This document shows positions 51,803 through 60,772 of a stretch of DNA of 64,000 nucleotides, piece by piece. Under the pieces are notes generated by a model. The model had not been told where the DNA came from and made no database searches. It saw only the letters and a program-made list of their open reading frames with translations. The stretch covers positions 7,033 to 71,032 of the forward strand of contig CAYYGH010000004.1 in assembly GCA_964471405.1 (NCBI GenBank), given 5' to 3'. The position numbers were made by a program, and so were the translations under genes. Each line of letters opens with the position of its first letter. The first letter of the stretch is position 1. The stretch comes from J084 sp964471405 (GTDB lineage: Bacteria; Pseudomonadota; Alphaproteobacteria; Sphingomonadales; Rhodothalassiaceae).

Positions 51803-52162
51803 ATGAGCGGGCTGCCTGCGGCACGATCCTCTGTAAGGCGCTGGAGCGGTGGCATGAATTCTTTGGCAAGAAAGCATGATGCCCGCGCCGAGCGCGTGAG
51901 CATCACGGACAACGAACTGGTCGTGGATCTGGCAGACGGGCGGCGTCTCGCCGTGCCGCTCGTCTGGTTTCCGCGGCTGCTTCATGCCACGCCGGAACAG
52001 CGGGAGCGCTATGAGCTTCTGGGCGATGGCGAAGGCATTCACTGGCCGGAGGTCGATGAAGACGTGAGCGTTGCGGCTCTGCTGGAGGGACTTCCTTCGC
52101 TGGAAGCGGAAGGCATCCCTTCTGCAGGTATTTCTTCGGTATCGACGGCTGAAAGAGGATAG
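51803..52162 (+). CDS. DUF2442-family protein inside the nuo operon
   Basis: Small cytoplasmic protein of 119 aa with the DUF2442 core VSITDNELVVDLADGRRLAVPLVWFPRLLHAT (described as a run of short beta strands) and GIHWPEVDEDVSVAALLEG. The start is uncertain: ATG 51803 has GGAGACGG in front; ATG 51854 would remove a poorly conserved N-terminus. DUF2442 genes are often paired with DUF4160, which is absent here. Its place between nuoF and nuoG suggests co-expression with complex I. The function is unknown. Confidence 0.8.
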   Translation: MSGLPAARSSVRRWSGGMNSLARKHDARAERVSITDNELVVDLADGRRLAVPLVWFPRLLHATPEQRERYELLGDGEGIHWPEVDEDVSVAALLEGLPSLEAEGIPSAGISSVSTAERG

Positions 52163-52368
52163 GTGACCGGTATGCGTGTGGTGTGGGCGAAAGTGAGAGC
52201 TCCCGAATTTTCCGCTCCGCGCGTGTGCCTCCGGCTCCGGGTGTGTGGGCGGATGGGATCATCGCGCTCGATCGATAGGCACTGCGGCCCGATCGGGGCG
52301 GCCCGCTGTTTCAGGCGGCGTGGCCCGGGGGCTGGTGACGGCGAACAAGCGAGGTGAGAGAGAAGCCG

Positions 52369-54426
52369 ATGCCGAAGCTGACGGTCAATGGCAGGGAAGT
52401 GGAGGTGCCCGCGGGCGCCACGGTGCTGCAGGCCTGCGAGGCGGCGGGCGAGGAGATCCCCCGCTTCTGCTATCACGAGCGCCTGTCGATCGCGGGCAAC
52501 TGCCGCATGTGCCTCGTCGAGATGGAAAAGAGCCCCAAGCCCATCGCCTCCTGCGCGATGCCGGCGGCCGACGGCATGGTGATCCGCACCAACACGCCGG
52601 CGGTGAAAAAAGCGCGCGAGGGGGTGCTGGAGTTCCTGCTCATCAATCACCCGTTGGACTGTCCGATCTGCGACCAGGGCGGCGAGTGCGACCTGCAGGA
52701 CGAGACCATGGGCTACGGCCGCGGTGTTTCGCGCTATGCCGAGAACAAGCGGGCGGTCACCGAGAAATACATCGGCCCCCTCATCAAGACGGTGATGACC
52801 CGCTGCATCCACTGCACGCGCTGCATCCGCTTTCTCGAAGATGTCGCGGGCGTGCCGGAGCTGGGAGCCATCTACCGCGGCGAGAACATGCAGATCACGA
52901 GCTATCTTGAGACCGCGCTCACCTCCGAGCTGCAGGGCAATGTCATCGATCTGTGCCCGGTCGGGGCGCTGACATCGGCGCCTTACGCCTTCCACGGCCG
53001 GCCCTGGGAGCTGAAGAAGGTCGAGACCGTGGATGTCATGGACGCGATGGGCTGCAACATCCGCGTGGATGCGCGCGGGATGGAGGTCATGCGCGTGCTG
53101 CCGCGGCTCAATGAGGAGATCAACGAGGAGTGGATCTCCGACAAGACGCGGTTTGCCTATGACGGCCTCAAATATCGCCGGCTTGACCGGCCATGGGTGC
53201 GCACAGGAGGCCGTCTGCAGGAGGCGACCTGGGTTGACGCCTTTCGTGCCGTCGAGCAGGCCCTGGCCGCCGTCAAGCCGGCGGAGATCGCGGCCGTCGT
53301 CGGCGATCTCAACGAGATTGAGGGCATGTATGCCTTCCGCGAGTGGTTGAAATCTCTCGGGGTAACCCGCATCGAGGGCCGGCAGGATGGCACGGCGCTC
53401 GAGCCGGGTGTGCGGGCGGGCTATCTCTTCAACAGCGGGCTCGCCGGCATCGAGGAGGCCGATGCGGTGCTCCTGATCGGCAGCAATCCGCGCAAGGAGG
53501 CCGCCGTCTTCAACACCCGTCTGCTGCGCATGGCACGTCGTGGTGTTCCCATCGCGCGCATCGGCGTGCCCGAGGACCTGACCTATCCGGTCACCGAGCT
53601 CGGGGCGGATCCGCGCGTGCTGGAGGCGCTGATCGCCGGCGACCATCCCTTGGCCGAGGTTCTCAGGAAGGCAGAGCGTCCGGCACTGATTCTGGGGCAG
53701 GGAGCCCTCACCCGCAAGGATGGTCGGGCCCTCTGGTGGGCGGCCCGCAAGCTTGCGGAAGAGGTCGGCATGATCCAGCCCGACCTCGGCTGGAACGGCT
53801 TCAATGTTCTGCATACGGCCGCCGCGCGGGTCGGTGCGCTCGATCTGGGCCTGGCCACCAAGGAGGGAATCGCCGGGATAATGAAGGATGCGGCAGAAGG
53901 ACGGGTCAAGCTCGTCTTTCTGCTGGGTGCGGACGAGTTCGATCCGGCACCGCTCAAGGATGCGACCGTTGTCTACATCGGCACCCATGGCGATCGGGGG
54001 GTGACGGTGGCGGACATCATCCTGCCGGCGGCGGCCTATACCGAAAAGCATGGCGTCTACATCAATACGGAAGGCCGGGTGCAGTGGGCGGAGCCTGCCG
54101 TTCCCCCGCCGGGCGAGGCGCGGGAGGACTGGAAGATCTTCCGGGCTCTGTCCGAGGTGACGGGGCAGCCTCTCGACTTTGACAATCGGGCCGAGCTGCT
54201 GCGCCATGTGGGAGCCGAGCTGCCCCATATCGCCCGCCTTGACGAGCGGCCTGCTGCCGACTGGAAGGCTTTCGGGCGGAAGGGACGCATTCTTGCCGCA
54301 CCGCTGGTAAGCGCCGTGACACGCTTTCATCTCACCAACCCGATTGCCCGCGCCTCGCGCACGATGGCGGAATGCGATCGGGTGATTGACGGACAACAGG
54401 AACGGGCGACAGGGACCGATGGTTGA
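52369..54426 (+). CDS. nuoG: NADH-quinone oxidoreductase subunit G
   Basis: Largest peripheral-arm subunit, carrying three iron-sulfur clusters. The 685-aa product has [2Fe-2S] ligands C34, C45, C48, C62; [4Fe-4S] ligands H94, C98, C101, C107; and C146, C149, C152, C196. A molybdopterin-oxidoreductase-like domain follows. The extra N7 cluster motif of E. coli-type NuoG is not seen. Start ATG 52369 has GAGGTGAGAG upstream. Confidence 0.97.
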   Translation: MPKLTVNGREVEVPAGATVLQACEAAGEEIPRFCYHERLSIAGNCRMCLVEMEKSPKPIASCAMPAADGMVIRTNTPAVKKAREGVLEFLLINHPLDCPICDQGGECDLQDETMGYGRGVSRYAENKRAVTEKYIGPLIKTVMTRCIHCTRCIRFLEDVAGVPELGAIYRGENMQITSYLETALTSELQGNVIDLCPVGALTSAPYAFHGRPWELKKVETVDVMDAMGCNIRVDARGMEVMRVLPRLNEEINEEWISDKTRFAYDGLKYRRLDRPWVRTGGRLQEATWVDAFRAVEQALAAVKPAEIAAVVGDLNEIEGMYAFREWLKSLGVTRIEGRQDGTALEPGVRAGYLFNSGLAGIEEADAVLLIGSNPRKEAAVFNTRLLRMARRGVPIARIGVPEDLTYPVTELGADPRVLEALIAGDHPLAEVLRKAERPALILGQGALTRKDGRALWWAARKLAEEVGMIQPDLGWNGFNVLHTAAARVGALDLGLATKEGIAGIMKDAAEGRVKLVFLLGADEFDPAPLKDATVVYIGTHGDRGVTVADIILPAAAYTEKHGVYINTEGRVQWAEPAVPPPGEAREDWKIFRALSEVTGQPLDFDNRAELLRHVGAELPHIARLDERPAADWKAFGRKGRILAAPLVSAVTRFHLTNPIARASRTMAECDRVIDGQQERATGTDG

Positions 54427-55435
54427 AACACTCGCACAGCTGTTCGGCGGTGGCGCGCTGGCTGAAGCCGCGGCCATTCTCGTCTGGGTGGTGGCGATCA
54501 CGCTGGCGCTGCTGCTGGTGGTAGCCTTCGGTGTCTATGCCGAGCGCAAGATCTGGGCGGCGATGCAGCTGAGAAAAGGCCCCAATGTCGTTGGCCCCTT
54601 CGGCCTGCTGCAATCCTTCGCCGACGGTCTGAAACTCTTCTTCAAGGAGACGATCATTCCCGCCGGCGCCAACAAGGTGATCTTCCTGATCGCACCGATG
54701 ATCACCTTCACGCTGGCGCTGGCCGCCTGGGCGGTGATCCCGTGGGGAGACGGGTGGGTGCTGGCCGACCTCAATGTCGGCATTCTCTATGTGCTCGCGA
54801 TTTCCTCGCTTGGCGTCTACGGCATCATCATGTCCGGCTGGGCGTCGAATTCGCGCTATGCCTTCCTTGGCGGGCTGCGTTCGGCCGCGCAGATGGTCTC
54901 CTATGAGGTGTCCATCGGCTTCGTGCTGGTGGCCATGCTGGTCGTGATCGGCTCGCTCAATCTTTCCGAGATCGTGCGCTATCAGGCTGGCGGCATTCTC
55001 CACTGGAACATCTGGCCGTTCTTTCCGCTGTTCGTGATCTTTCTGGTATCCGCCCTGGCCGAGACGAACCGTCCTCCCTTCGACCTGCCGGAGGCGGAAG
55101 CTGAGCTGGTCGCGGGCTACCAGGTGGAATACTCCTCGCTGGCGTTTGCGCTGTTCTGGCTTGGCGAATACGCCAACATCTTTCTCATGTGCGCGATGAT
55201 GAGCGTGCTGTTCTTCGGGGGCTGGTATGCACCGGTCGCCTTTCTGGATTTCATTCCCCCGCCGCTGTGGCTGTTCATCAAGATCTGTGCGCTGTTCTTC
55301 GTCTTTGCCTGGGTAAAGGCGACGGTGCCGCGCTATCGCTATGATCAGCTGATGCGGCTGGGCTGGAAGGTATTTTTGCCCTTGTCCCTGTTCTTCATCG
55401 TATTCTATGCGGGAGCCGCCAAGCTGCTCGGGTGA
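54419..55435 (+). CDS. nuoH: NADH-quinone oxidoreductase subunit H
   Basis: Membrane subunit at the junction with the peripheral arm, lining the quinone channel. The 338-aa product has eight or more transmembrane helices, AERKIWAAMQLRKGPNVVGP, SALAETNRPPFDLPEAEAEL and the GYQVEYSS loop. Start ATG 54419 lies within the end of nuoG (8-base overlap). Confidence 0.97.
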   Translation: MVETLAQLFGGGALAEAAAILVWVVAITLALLLVVAFGVYAERKIWAAMQLRKGPNVVGPFGLLQSFADGLKLFFKETIIPAGANKVIFLIAPMITFTLALAAWAVIPWGDGWVLADLNVGILYVLAISSLGVYGIIMSGWASNSRYAFLGGLRSAAQMVSYEVSIGFVLVAMLVVIGSLNLSEIVRYQAGGILHWNIWPFFPLFVIFLVSALAETNRPPFDLPEAEAELVAGYQVEYSSLAFALFWLGEYANIFLMCAMMSVLFFGGWYAPVAFLDFIPPPLWLFIKICALFFVFAWVKATVPRYRYDQLMRLGWKVFLPLSLFFIVFYAGAAKLLG

Positions 55436-55485
55436 TCGGGCGAGGCGATGCAGGCGGGCAAGGCTTGTGGAAAGGTGATCGGGTG

Positions 55486-55977
55486 ATGGTGCAGGCTGTC
55501 AGACATTTCATGCGCACCTTCCTCCTCCTCGAATTCGTGGAGGCGATGGCGCTCACCTTCCGCTACATGTTCCGCCCCAAGGCGACACTGAACTATCCTT
55601 ACGAAAAGGGGCGTCTGTCCCCCCGATTTCGGGGCGAGCACGCCTTGCGCCGCTATCCCAATGGCGAGGAGCGGTGCATCGCCTGCAAGCTGTGCGAGGC
55701 GATCTGCCCGGCGCTTGCGATCACTATCGAGGCGGAACCCCGGCCGGACGGGTCGCGGCGCACGACCCGCTACGACATCGACATGGTCAAATGCATCTAC
55801 TGCGGCCTGTGCCAGGAGGCCTGTCCGGTGGATGCCATCGTCGAAGGGCCGAACTTCGAGTTTGCCGCCGAGACCCGCGAGGAGCTGATGTACGACAAGG
55901 AAAAGCTGCTGGACAACGGCGAGCGCTGGGAACGCGAGATCGCGGCCAACATCGCGGCCGATGCACCCTATCGCTGA
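55486..55977 (+). CDS. nuoI: NADH-quinone oxidoreductase subunit I
   Basis: Ferredoxin-like subunit with clusters N6a and N6b: C64, C67, C70, C74 (CIACKLCEAICP) and C103, C106, C109, C113 (CIYCGLCQEACP). 163 aa with an amphipathic N-terminal helix for docking on the membrane arm. Start ATG 55486 or the adjoining GTG 55483; the longer frame from 55432 lacks support. Confidence 0.96.
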   Translation: MVQAVRHFMRTFLLLEFVEAMALTFRYMFRPKATLNYPYEKGRLSPRFRGEHALRRYPNGEERCIACKLCEAICPALAITIEAEPRPDGSRRTTRYDIDMVKCIYCGLCQEACPVDAIVEGPNFEFAAETREELMYDKEKLLDNGERWEREIAANIAADAPYR

Positions 55978-56046
55978 GTACATGACGGTTCCCTGTCCGG
56001 CTGGGCGGGCGGGAAAGGTGCGAAACGAACCGGAAAGGGAGGAAAC

Positions 56047-56187
56047 GTGAAGCCGGGAGCGCATGAGAGGATGGCCGGGGAAGCCTCGTCCCATCGGGGC
56101 GAGGGCGGATCATGGCGGCCTTTCATCCGCTCCGCACGCCGGGTGATCGTTCCCCCTTCCATTGCAAGTGAGGGCATGGACGCATGA
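56047..56187 (+). CDS. Candidate 46-aa small ORF coupled to nuoJ
   Basis: GTG start after AGGGAGG (4-base spacing); its TGA overlaps the nuoJ ATG as ATGA, the arrangement of coupled genes. The product is basic, rich in Arg, Ser and Gly, with no transmembrane helix and no family I recognise. Third-position GC is only moderate (about 70%), so it may be a chance frame in the 206-bp nuoI-nuoJ gap. Confidence 0.25.
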   Translation: MKPGAHERMAGEASSHRGEGGSWRPFIRSARRVIVPPSIASEGMDA

Positions 56188-56837
56188 GCTGGACCGCCTT
56201 TGCGTTCTATCTGTTCGGCTTCTTTACGGTGCTGGCCGCAAGCCTTGTGGTGCTGGCCCGCAATCCCGTGCATTCGGTGCTTTTCCTGATCTTCGCCTTC
56301 TTCAATGCCGCCGCCCTGTTCCTGCTGGCTGGAGCGGAATTTTTGGCTCTGCTGCTGGTTGTCGTCTATGTCGGCGCCGTGGCGGTGCTGTTCCTTTTCG
56401 TGGTCATGATGCTGGACATCGATTTCGTGCGTCTGCGTGAGGGATTTGCCCGCTATCTGCCCATCGGGCTGCTGGTGGGGCTTGCCTTTCTGGCAGAGCT
56501 GGTGACGGTGGCGACATCGGCGTCCGTGCTGCCGGGTGCGCCTGACAGCCTGATGTTGCCGCTTGCGCGTTTTGCGGGGCTCGACAACACGACGGCGCTC
56601 GGCACCGTGCTGTATACGGACTACGTCTACCCCTTCCAGATGGCGGGCGTGATTCTGCTGGTCGCGATGATCGGCGCGATCGTGCTGACACTGCGTCACC
56701 GGCCGGATGCGCGCCGGCAGAAGATTTCCGAACAGGTGCGGCGTGATCCGCGCAAGGCCGTAAAACTCGTGGACCTGAAGCCGGGGGCGGGACTGCAGGA
56801 GGTGGATGCCCCGGCGGTGGAAAAGGAACGGGCATGA
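56184..56837 (+). CDS. nuoJ: NADH-quinone oxidoreductase subunit J
   Basis: Membrane subunit with five transmembrane helices; one carries the pi-bulge that takes part in coupling. The 217-aa product has ARNPVHSVLFLIFAFFNAA, LVVVYVGAVAVLFLFVVMML and DYVYPFQMAGVILLVAMIGA (three separate helices). The C-terminal 40 residues are a polar tail. It starts inside the end of a possible small ORF. Confidence 0.96.
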   Translation: MSWTAFAFYLFGFFTVLAASLVVLARNPVHSVLFLIFAFFNAAALFLLAGAEFLALLLVVVYVGAVAVLFLFVVMMLDIDFVRLREGFARYLPIGLLVGLAFLAELVTVATSASVLPGAPDSLMLPLARFAGLDNTTALGTVLYTDYVYPFQMAGVILLVAMIGAIVLTLRHRPDARRQKISEQVRRDPRKAVKLVDLKPGAGLQEVDAPAVEKERA

Positions 56838-56883
56838 CAGGGCGGTCCCCTGCAGCCGGCGGCACGGGAGGATGAAGGAAGCG

Positions 56884-57195
56884 ATGTTCGAGATCGGCGT
56901 CACCCATTATCTGGTGCTGTCCGCGATCGTCTTTTCGATCGGCGTGTTCGGAGTGTTTCTCAACCGCAAGAACGTCATCATCATCCTGATGGCGATCGAG
57001 CTGATGTTGCTGGCCGTCAACATCAACTTCGTTGCCTTCTCGGCGGCTCTTCAGGATCTGCTGGGGCAGGTGTTCGCCATGTTCGTGCTTACCGTGGCAG
57101 CCGCCGAGGCGGCCATCGGCCTTGCGATCCTGGTCGTCTATTTCCGCAATCGCGGCAGCATCGAGGTCGACGACATCAATCAGATGCGGGGATGA
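56884..57195 (+). CDS. nuoK: NADH-quinone oxidoreductase subunit K
   Basis: Three-helix membrane subunit with the buried glutamates used in proton transfer (LMAIELMLLAVNINFVAFS; TVAAAEAAIGLAILV). 103 aa from ATG 56884 (MFEIGVTHYL), which fits the family start and has AAGGAAG upstream; ATG 56872 would add four residues. Confidence 0.96.
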   Translation: MFEIGVTHYLVLSAIVFSIGVFGVFLNRKNVIIILMAIELMLLAVNINFVAFSAALQDLLGQVFAMFVLTVAAAEAAIGLAILVVYFRNRGSIEVDDINQMRG

Positions 57196-57202
57196 GGCAT
57201 TC

Positions 57203-59140
57203 ATGACCACGCTGCATGTCATCGTATTCGGGCCGCTTGTCGGCTTTCTGATCGCCGGTCTTTTCGGACGTGCGATCGGAGACCGGGCATCCATGCTGAT
57301 CACCTCGCTGCTGGTCACCCTCTCGGCCGTGCTTGCCATTCCGATATTCCTCAAGGTGGTGGACGGCGGCGCCGTGCTTCACCAGCCGGTTCTGGAATGG
57401 GTAGCGGTCGGCAGGCTGCATTTTACCTGGTCGCTTTATGTCGACTCGTTGACCGCGGTGATGCTGGTGGTGGTGACCGTGGTCTCGGCCCTCGTGCACT
57501 GGTATTCGATCGGCTACATGGACGAAGATCCGGACAAGCCCCGTTTCTTCGCCTATCTGTCGCTTTTCACCTTCGCGATGCTGATGCTGGTCTCGGCCGA
57601 CAATCTGGTCCAGACCTTCTTCGGCTGGGAGGGCGTGGGGCTGGCGTCCTATCTGCTGATCGGCTTCTGGTTCAAGAAGCCGTCTGCGAATGCGGCGGCC
57701 ATCAAGGCCTTCGTGGTGAACCGCGTGGGCGACTTCGGCTTCTCGCTCGGCCTGTTTGCGCTGTTCATGGTGACCGGTTCGCTGGCCTTTGCCGACATCT
57801 TTCCCGCGCTGCAGAGTCTTGAAGATGTGCGGATGAACTTTCTGGGGATGGATGCCGATGTGCTCACGGTCATCGGCGTTCTGCTGTTCATCGGTGCGAT
57901 GGGCAAGTCCGCCCAGATCATTCTGCATACTTGGCTGCCGGATGCGATGGAGGGCCCCACACCCGTGTCCGCGCTCATTCACGCAGCCACCATGGTCACG
58001 GCCGGCGTCTTCCTGGTCGCGCGCATGTCGCCTCTTTACGAACTGGCTCCTGATGCCGCGGCACTCGTGGCGATCATCGGTGCCACCACGGCCTTCTTCG
58101 CCGCAACGGTGGGCCTTGTGCAGAATGACATCAAGCGCGTGATCGCCTATTCGACATGCTCGCAGCTCGGCTACATGTTCGTGGCCGCGGGCGTGTCGGC
58201 CTATGGGGCGGCGATCTTCCATCTGTTCACGCATGCCTTCTTCAAGGCCCTGCTGTTCCTTGGAGCGGGATCCGTGATCCATGCCCTGCATCATGAGCAG
58301 GACATGCGGCGGATGGGCGGAATTCGCACGATGCTGCCGCTGACCTATCTGATGATGCTGGTCGGCACCCTGGCGCTGACCGGTTTTCCGGGGACGGCGG
58401 GCTATTTTTCGAAGGATGCGATCATCGAGTCAGCCTATGCCCATGGCGGGCTCGTCGGCCAGTATGCCTTCTGGGCGACGGTGATCGCCGCGGCGCTGAC
58501 CTCCTTTTATTCCTGGCGGCTGATGTTCATGACCTTTCACGGCTCCCTGCGGGTGAAGGAGGATGTGGTGCGCCATATCCATGAGAGTCCGGCGGTGATG
58601 ATGATTCCGCTGATCGTGCTGGCTCTCGGGGCTCTGGCTGCCGGTTTCGTTTTCGCGGATGATTTCATCGGCGAGGCGCGCTCGGAGTTCTGGCACGGTG
58701 CGCTGGCGGCAGCCGGCGGCGAGACGCTGGAAGCGATTCATCATCTGCCGGTGTGGGTGAAGTATTCCCCGACGGTCATGATGGTGGCAGGTTTCCTCGT
58801 GGCCTGGGCCTTCTACATTGCCAATCCGGCGTTGCCCGAACGCTGGGCCGCACGGCTGCCCGGACTTTACCGCTTTCTGCTCAACAAATGGTATTTCGAC
58901 GAGCTTTATGACGTTCTCTTCGTGCGACCGGCCTTCCGTATTGGTCGCTTCCTGTGGAAGGTGGGCGACGGCCGGATCATCGATGGACTGGGACCGGATG
59001 GTGTGGCCCGCACGGTCATGCGCATGGGCGCACGGGTACGACTGGTTCAGACGGGCTACATCTACACCTACGCATTCGTCATTCTCATCGGCATCGTGAC
59101 ATTGACCGCCATCCTCTTCTTCGGCGGGAAGGGAGTGTGA
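57203..59140 (+). CDS. nuoL: NADH-quinone oxidoreductase subunit L
   Basis: Distal antiporter-like proton-pumping subunit with the long lateral helix. The 645-aa product has YMDEDPDKPRFFAYLSLFTF, FFGWEGVGLASYLLIGFWF, the lysine helix MGKSAQIILHTWLPDAMEGP and STCSQLGYMFVAAG. ATG 57203 is 7 bp after nuoK; the longer open frame overlaps nuoK and is not used. Confidence 0.97.
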   Translation: MTTLHVIVFGPLVGFLIAGLFGRAIGDRASMLITSLLVTLSAVLAIPIFLKVVDGGAVLHQPVLEWVAVGRLHFTWSLYVDSLTAVMLVVVTVVSALVHWYSIGYMDEDPDKPRFFAYLSLFTFAMLMLVSADNLVQTFFGWEGVGLASYLLIGFWFKKPSANAAAIKAFVVNRVGDFGFSLGLFALFMVTGSLAFADIFPALQSLEDVRMNFLGMDADVLTVIGVLLFIGAMGKSAQIILHTWLPDAMEGPTPVSALIHAATMVTAGVFLVARMSPLYELAPDAAALVAIIGATTAFFAATVGLVQNDIKRVIAYSTCSQLGYMFVAAGVSAYGAAIFHLFTHAFFKALLFLGAGSVIHALHHEQDMRRMGGIRTMLPLTYLMMLVGTLALTGFPGTAGYFSKDAIIESAYAHGGLVGQYAFWATVIAAALTSFYSWRLMFMTFHGSLRVKEDVVRHIHESPAVMMIPLIVLALGALAAGFVFADDFIGEARSEFWHGALAAAGGETLEAIHHLPVWVKYSPTVMMVAGFLVAWAFYIANPALPERWAARLPGLYRFLLNKWYFDELYDVLFVRPAFRIGRFLWKVGDGRIIDGLGPDGVARTVMRMGARVRLVQTGYIYTYAFVILIGIVTLTAILFFGGKGV

Positions 59141-59147
59141 AGGCGCC

Positions 59148-60767
59148 ATGGTCGCAAGCTGGCCCATCCTGAGCACGCTGCTGCTGGTTCCCCTTTTCGG
59201 GGCGCTGCTGATCCTGCTGGTCAGGGGCGAACAGGAGCAGGTGGACCGCAACGTCCGCCATGTGGCGCTGTATGCCACGCTGGTCAATTTTGTCCTTGCG
59301 ATCCTGCTGTGGGTCCAGTTCGATCCTTCGGCTCCGGGCTTTCAGTTCGTGGAAGACTACCCCTGGATCGGCGAGACGATCCACTTCAAGCTCGGTGTGG
59401 ACGGCATTTCGCTCTTCTTCGTGGTGCTCACCGCCTTTTTAATGCCGATCTGCATTCTGGCGAGCTGGGAGTCGATCACGACCCGCGTGCGCGAGTACAT
59501 GATCGCCTTCCTGGTCATGGAAACCCTGATGATCGGGGTCTTTTCGGCGCTTGATCTGTTCGTCTTCTACATCTTCTTCGAGGGCGGTCTCATCCCGATG
59601 TTCCTGATCATCGGGGTCTGGGGCGGTGAGCGGCGCATCTATGCGGCCTTCAAGTTCTTCCTCTATACCCTGCTGGGATCCGTGCTGATGCTGGTGGCGG
59701 TGCTTTATATGTATTTCACTGCCGGCACGGCGGACATCCCGACCCTGATGCAGCATCCCTTCGCGCCCCATGTGCAGCCCTGGCTGTGGCTCGCCTTCTT
59801 TGCCTCCTTTGCAGTCAAGACGCCAATGTGGCCGGTACATACCTGGCTGCCGGATGCGCATGTCGAGGCGCCGACCGCCGGCTCGGTGATCCTGGCCGGC
59901 GTGCTGCTCAAAATGGGCGGCTATGGATTCCTGCGGTTCTCGCTGCCGATGTTCCCGCTGGCGAGCGTGGAATACGGCTGGCTGATCTTCGCCCTGTCGA
60001 TGATCGCCGTCGTCTATACCTCTCTGGTCGCTCTTGCGCAGGAGGACATGAAGAAGCTGATCGCTTATTCATCGGTGGCGCATATGGGCTTCGTCACCAT
60101 CGGGATCTTCGTGCTGAATCCGCAGGGCATCGCCGGGGGCATCTATCAGATGCTCTCGCATGGCGTGGTCTCGGCGGCTCTGTTTCTGGGCGTCGGCGTC
60201 GTCTATGACCGGCTGCATACGCGCCTGATTGCGCGCTATGGCGGCCTTGCGAACAACATGCCGAAATATGCCGTCGCCTTCATGATCTTTGCGCTGGCCT
60301 CCATCGGTCTGCCGGGAACCAGCGGATTCGTGGGCGAATTCCTCTCTCTTACGGGCGCCTTTCTGCATGACAGCTGGATCGCCTTCGTGGCGGCGACCGG
60401 TGTCATCCTCGGGGCGGCCTACATGCTCTATCTCTACCGCCGGGTCTTCTTCGGCGAGCTCATCAAGGACGAGCTGAAGCGCATGAAGGATCTCACCTTG
60501 CGCGAGGTGATCATCTTTGCGCCCCTTGTTGCCGCGGTTTTCTGGCTTGGCGTCTATCCGAAGAGCTTCCTCGGCGTGATCAATCCTGCAGTCGAGCGAT
60601 TGCTTGCCGTGCATCATCAGGCGGTCGCCTCGGCCTGTGCGGATATGGCCGGACGGCAGTATCGGGCTTGCCGTCTCACCGCCATGGCCGCCAAGAGCCG
60701 CCATGATGAGCCGCTGCGGCCGGTCGGTGTGGCCCGCGCATCCATGCAGGCAGGGATGGGAAGGTAG
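59148..60767 (+). CDS. nuoM: NADH-quinone oxidoreductase subunit M
   Basis: Second antiporter-like proton-pumping subunit. The 539-aa product has LFVFYIFFEGGLIPMFLIIG with the key glutamate, KTPMWPVHTWLPDAHVEAPT and AYSSVAHMGFVTIGIF. After the last helix there is an unusual polar tail of about 40 residues (from CADMAGRQYRACR). Starts 7 bp after nuoL. Confidence 0.97.
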   Translation: MVASWPILSTLLLVPLFGALLILLVRGEQEQVDRNVRHVALYATLVNFVLAILLWVQFDPSAPGFQFVEDYPWIGETIHFKLGVDGISLFFVVLTAFLMPICILASWESITTRVREYMIAFLVMETLMIGVFSALDLFVFYIFFEGGLIPMFLIIGVWGGERRIYAAFKFFLYTLLGSVLMLVAVLYMYFTAGTADIPTLMQHPFAPHVQPWLWLAFFASFAVKTPMWPVHTWLPDAHVEAPTAGSVILAGVLLKMGGYGFLRFSLPMFPLASVEYGWLIFALSMIAVVYTSLVALAQEDMKKLIAYSSVAHMGFVTIGIFVLNPQGIAGGIYQMLSHGVVSAALFLGVGVVYDRLHTRLIARYGGLANNMPKYAVAFMIFALASIGLPGTSGFVGEFLSLTGAFLHDSWIAFVAATGVILGAAYMLYLYRRVFFGELIKDELKRMKDLTLREVIIFAPLVAAVFWLGVYPKSFLGVINPAVERLLAVHHQAVASACADMAGRQYRACRLTAMAAKSRHDEPLRPVGVARASMQAGMGR

Positions 60768-60772
60768 GCGAG

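Noticed and set aside
52163..52357. 64-codon frame between the DUF2442 gene and nuoG
   Set aside because: It has a plausible GAGG and starts right after the DUF2442 stop. However, the product is an Arg/Cys-rich mix with no hydrophobic pattern, which is typical of non-coding GC-rich DNA.
49811..54501. Two long minus-strand frames opposite nuoE-nuoG
   Set aside because: They are antisense shadows of genes with all iron-sulfur ligands intact; composition is biased to Arg, His and Gln with no domains.
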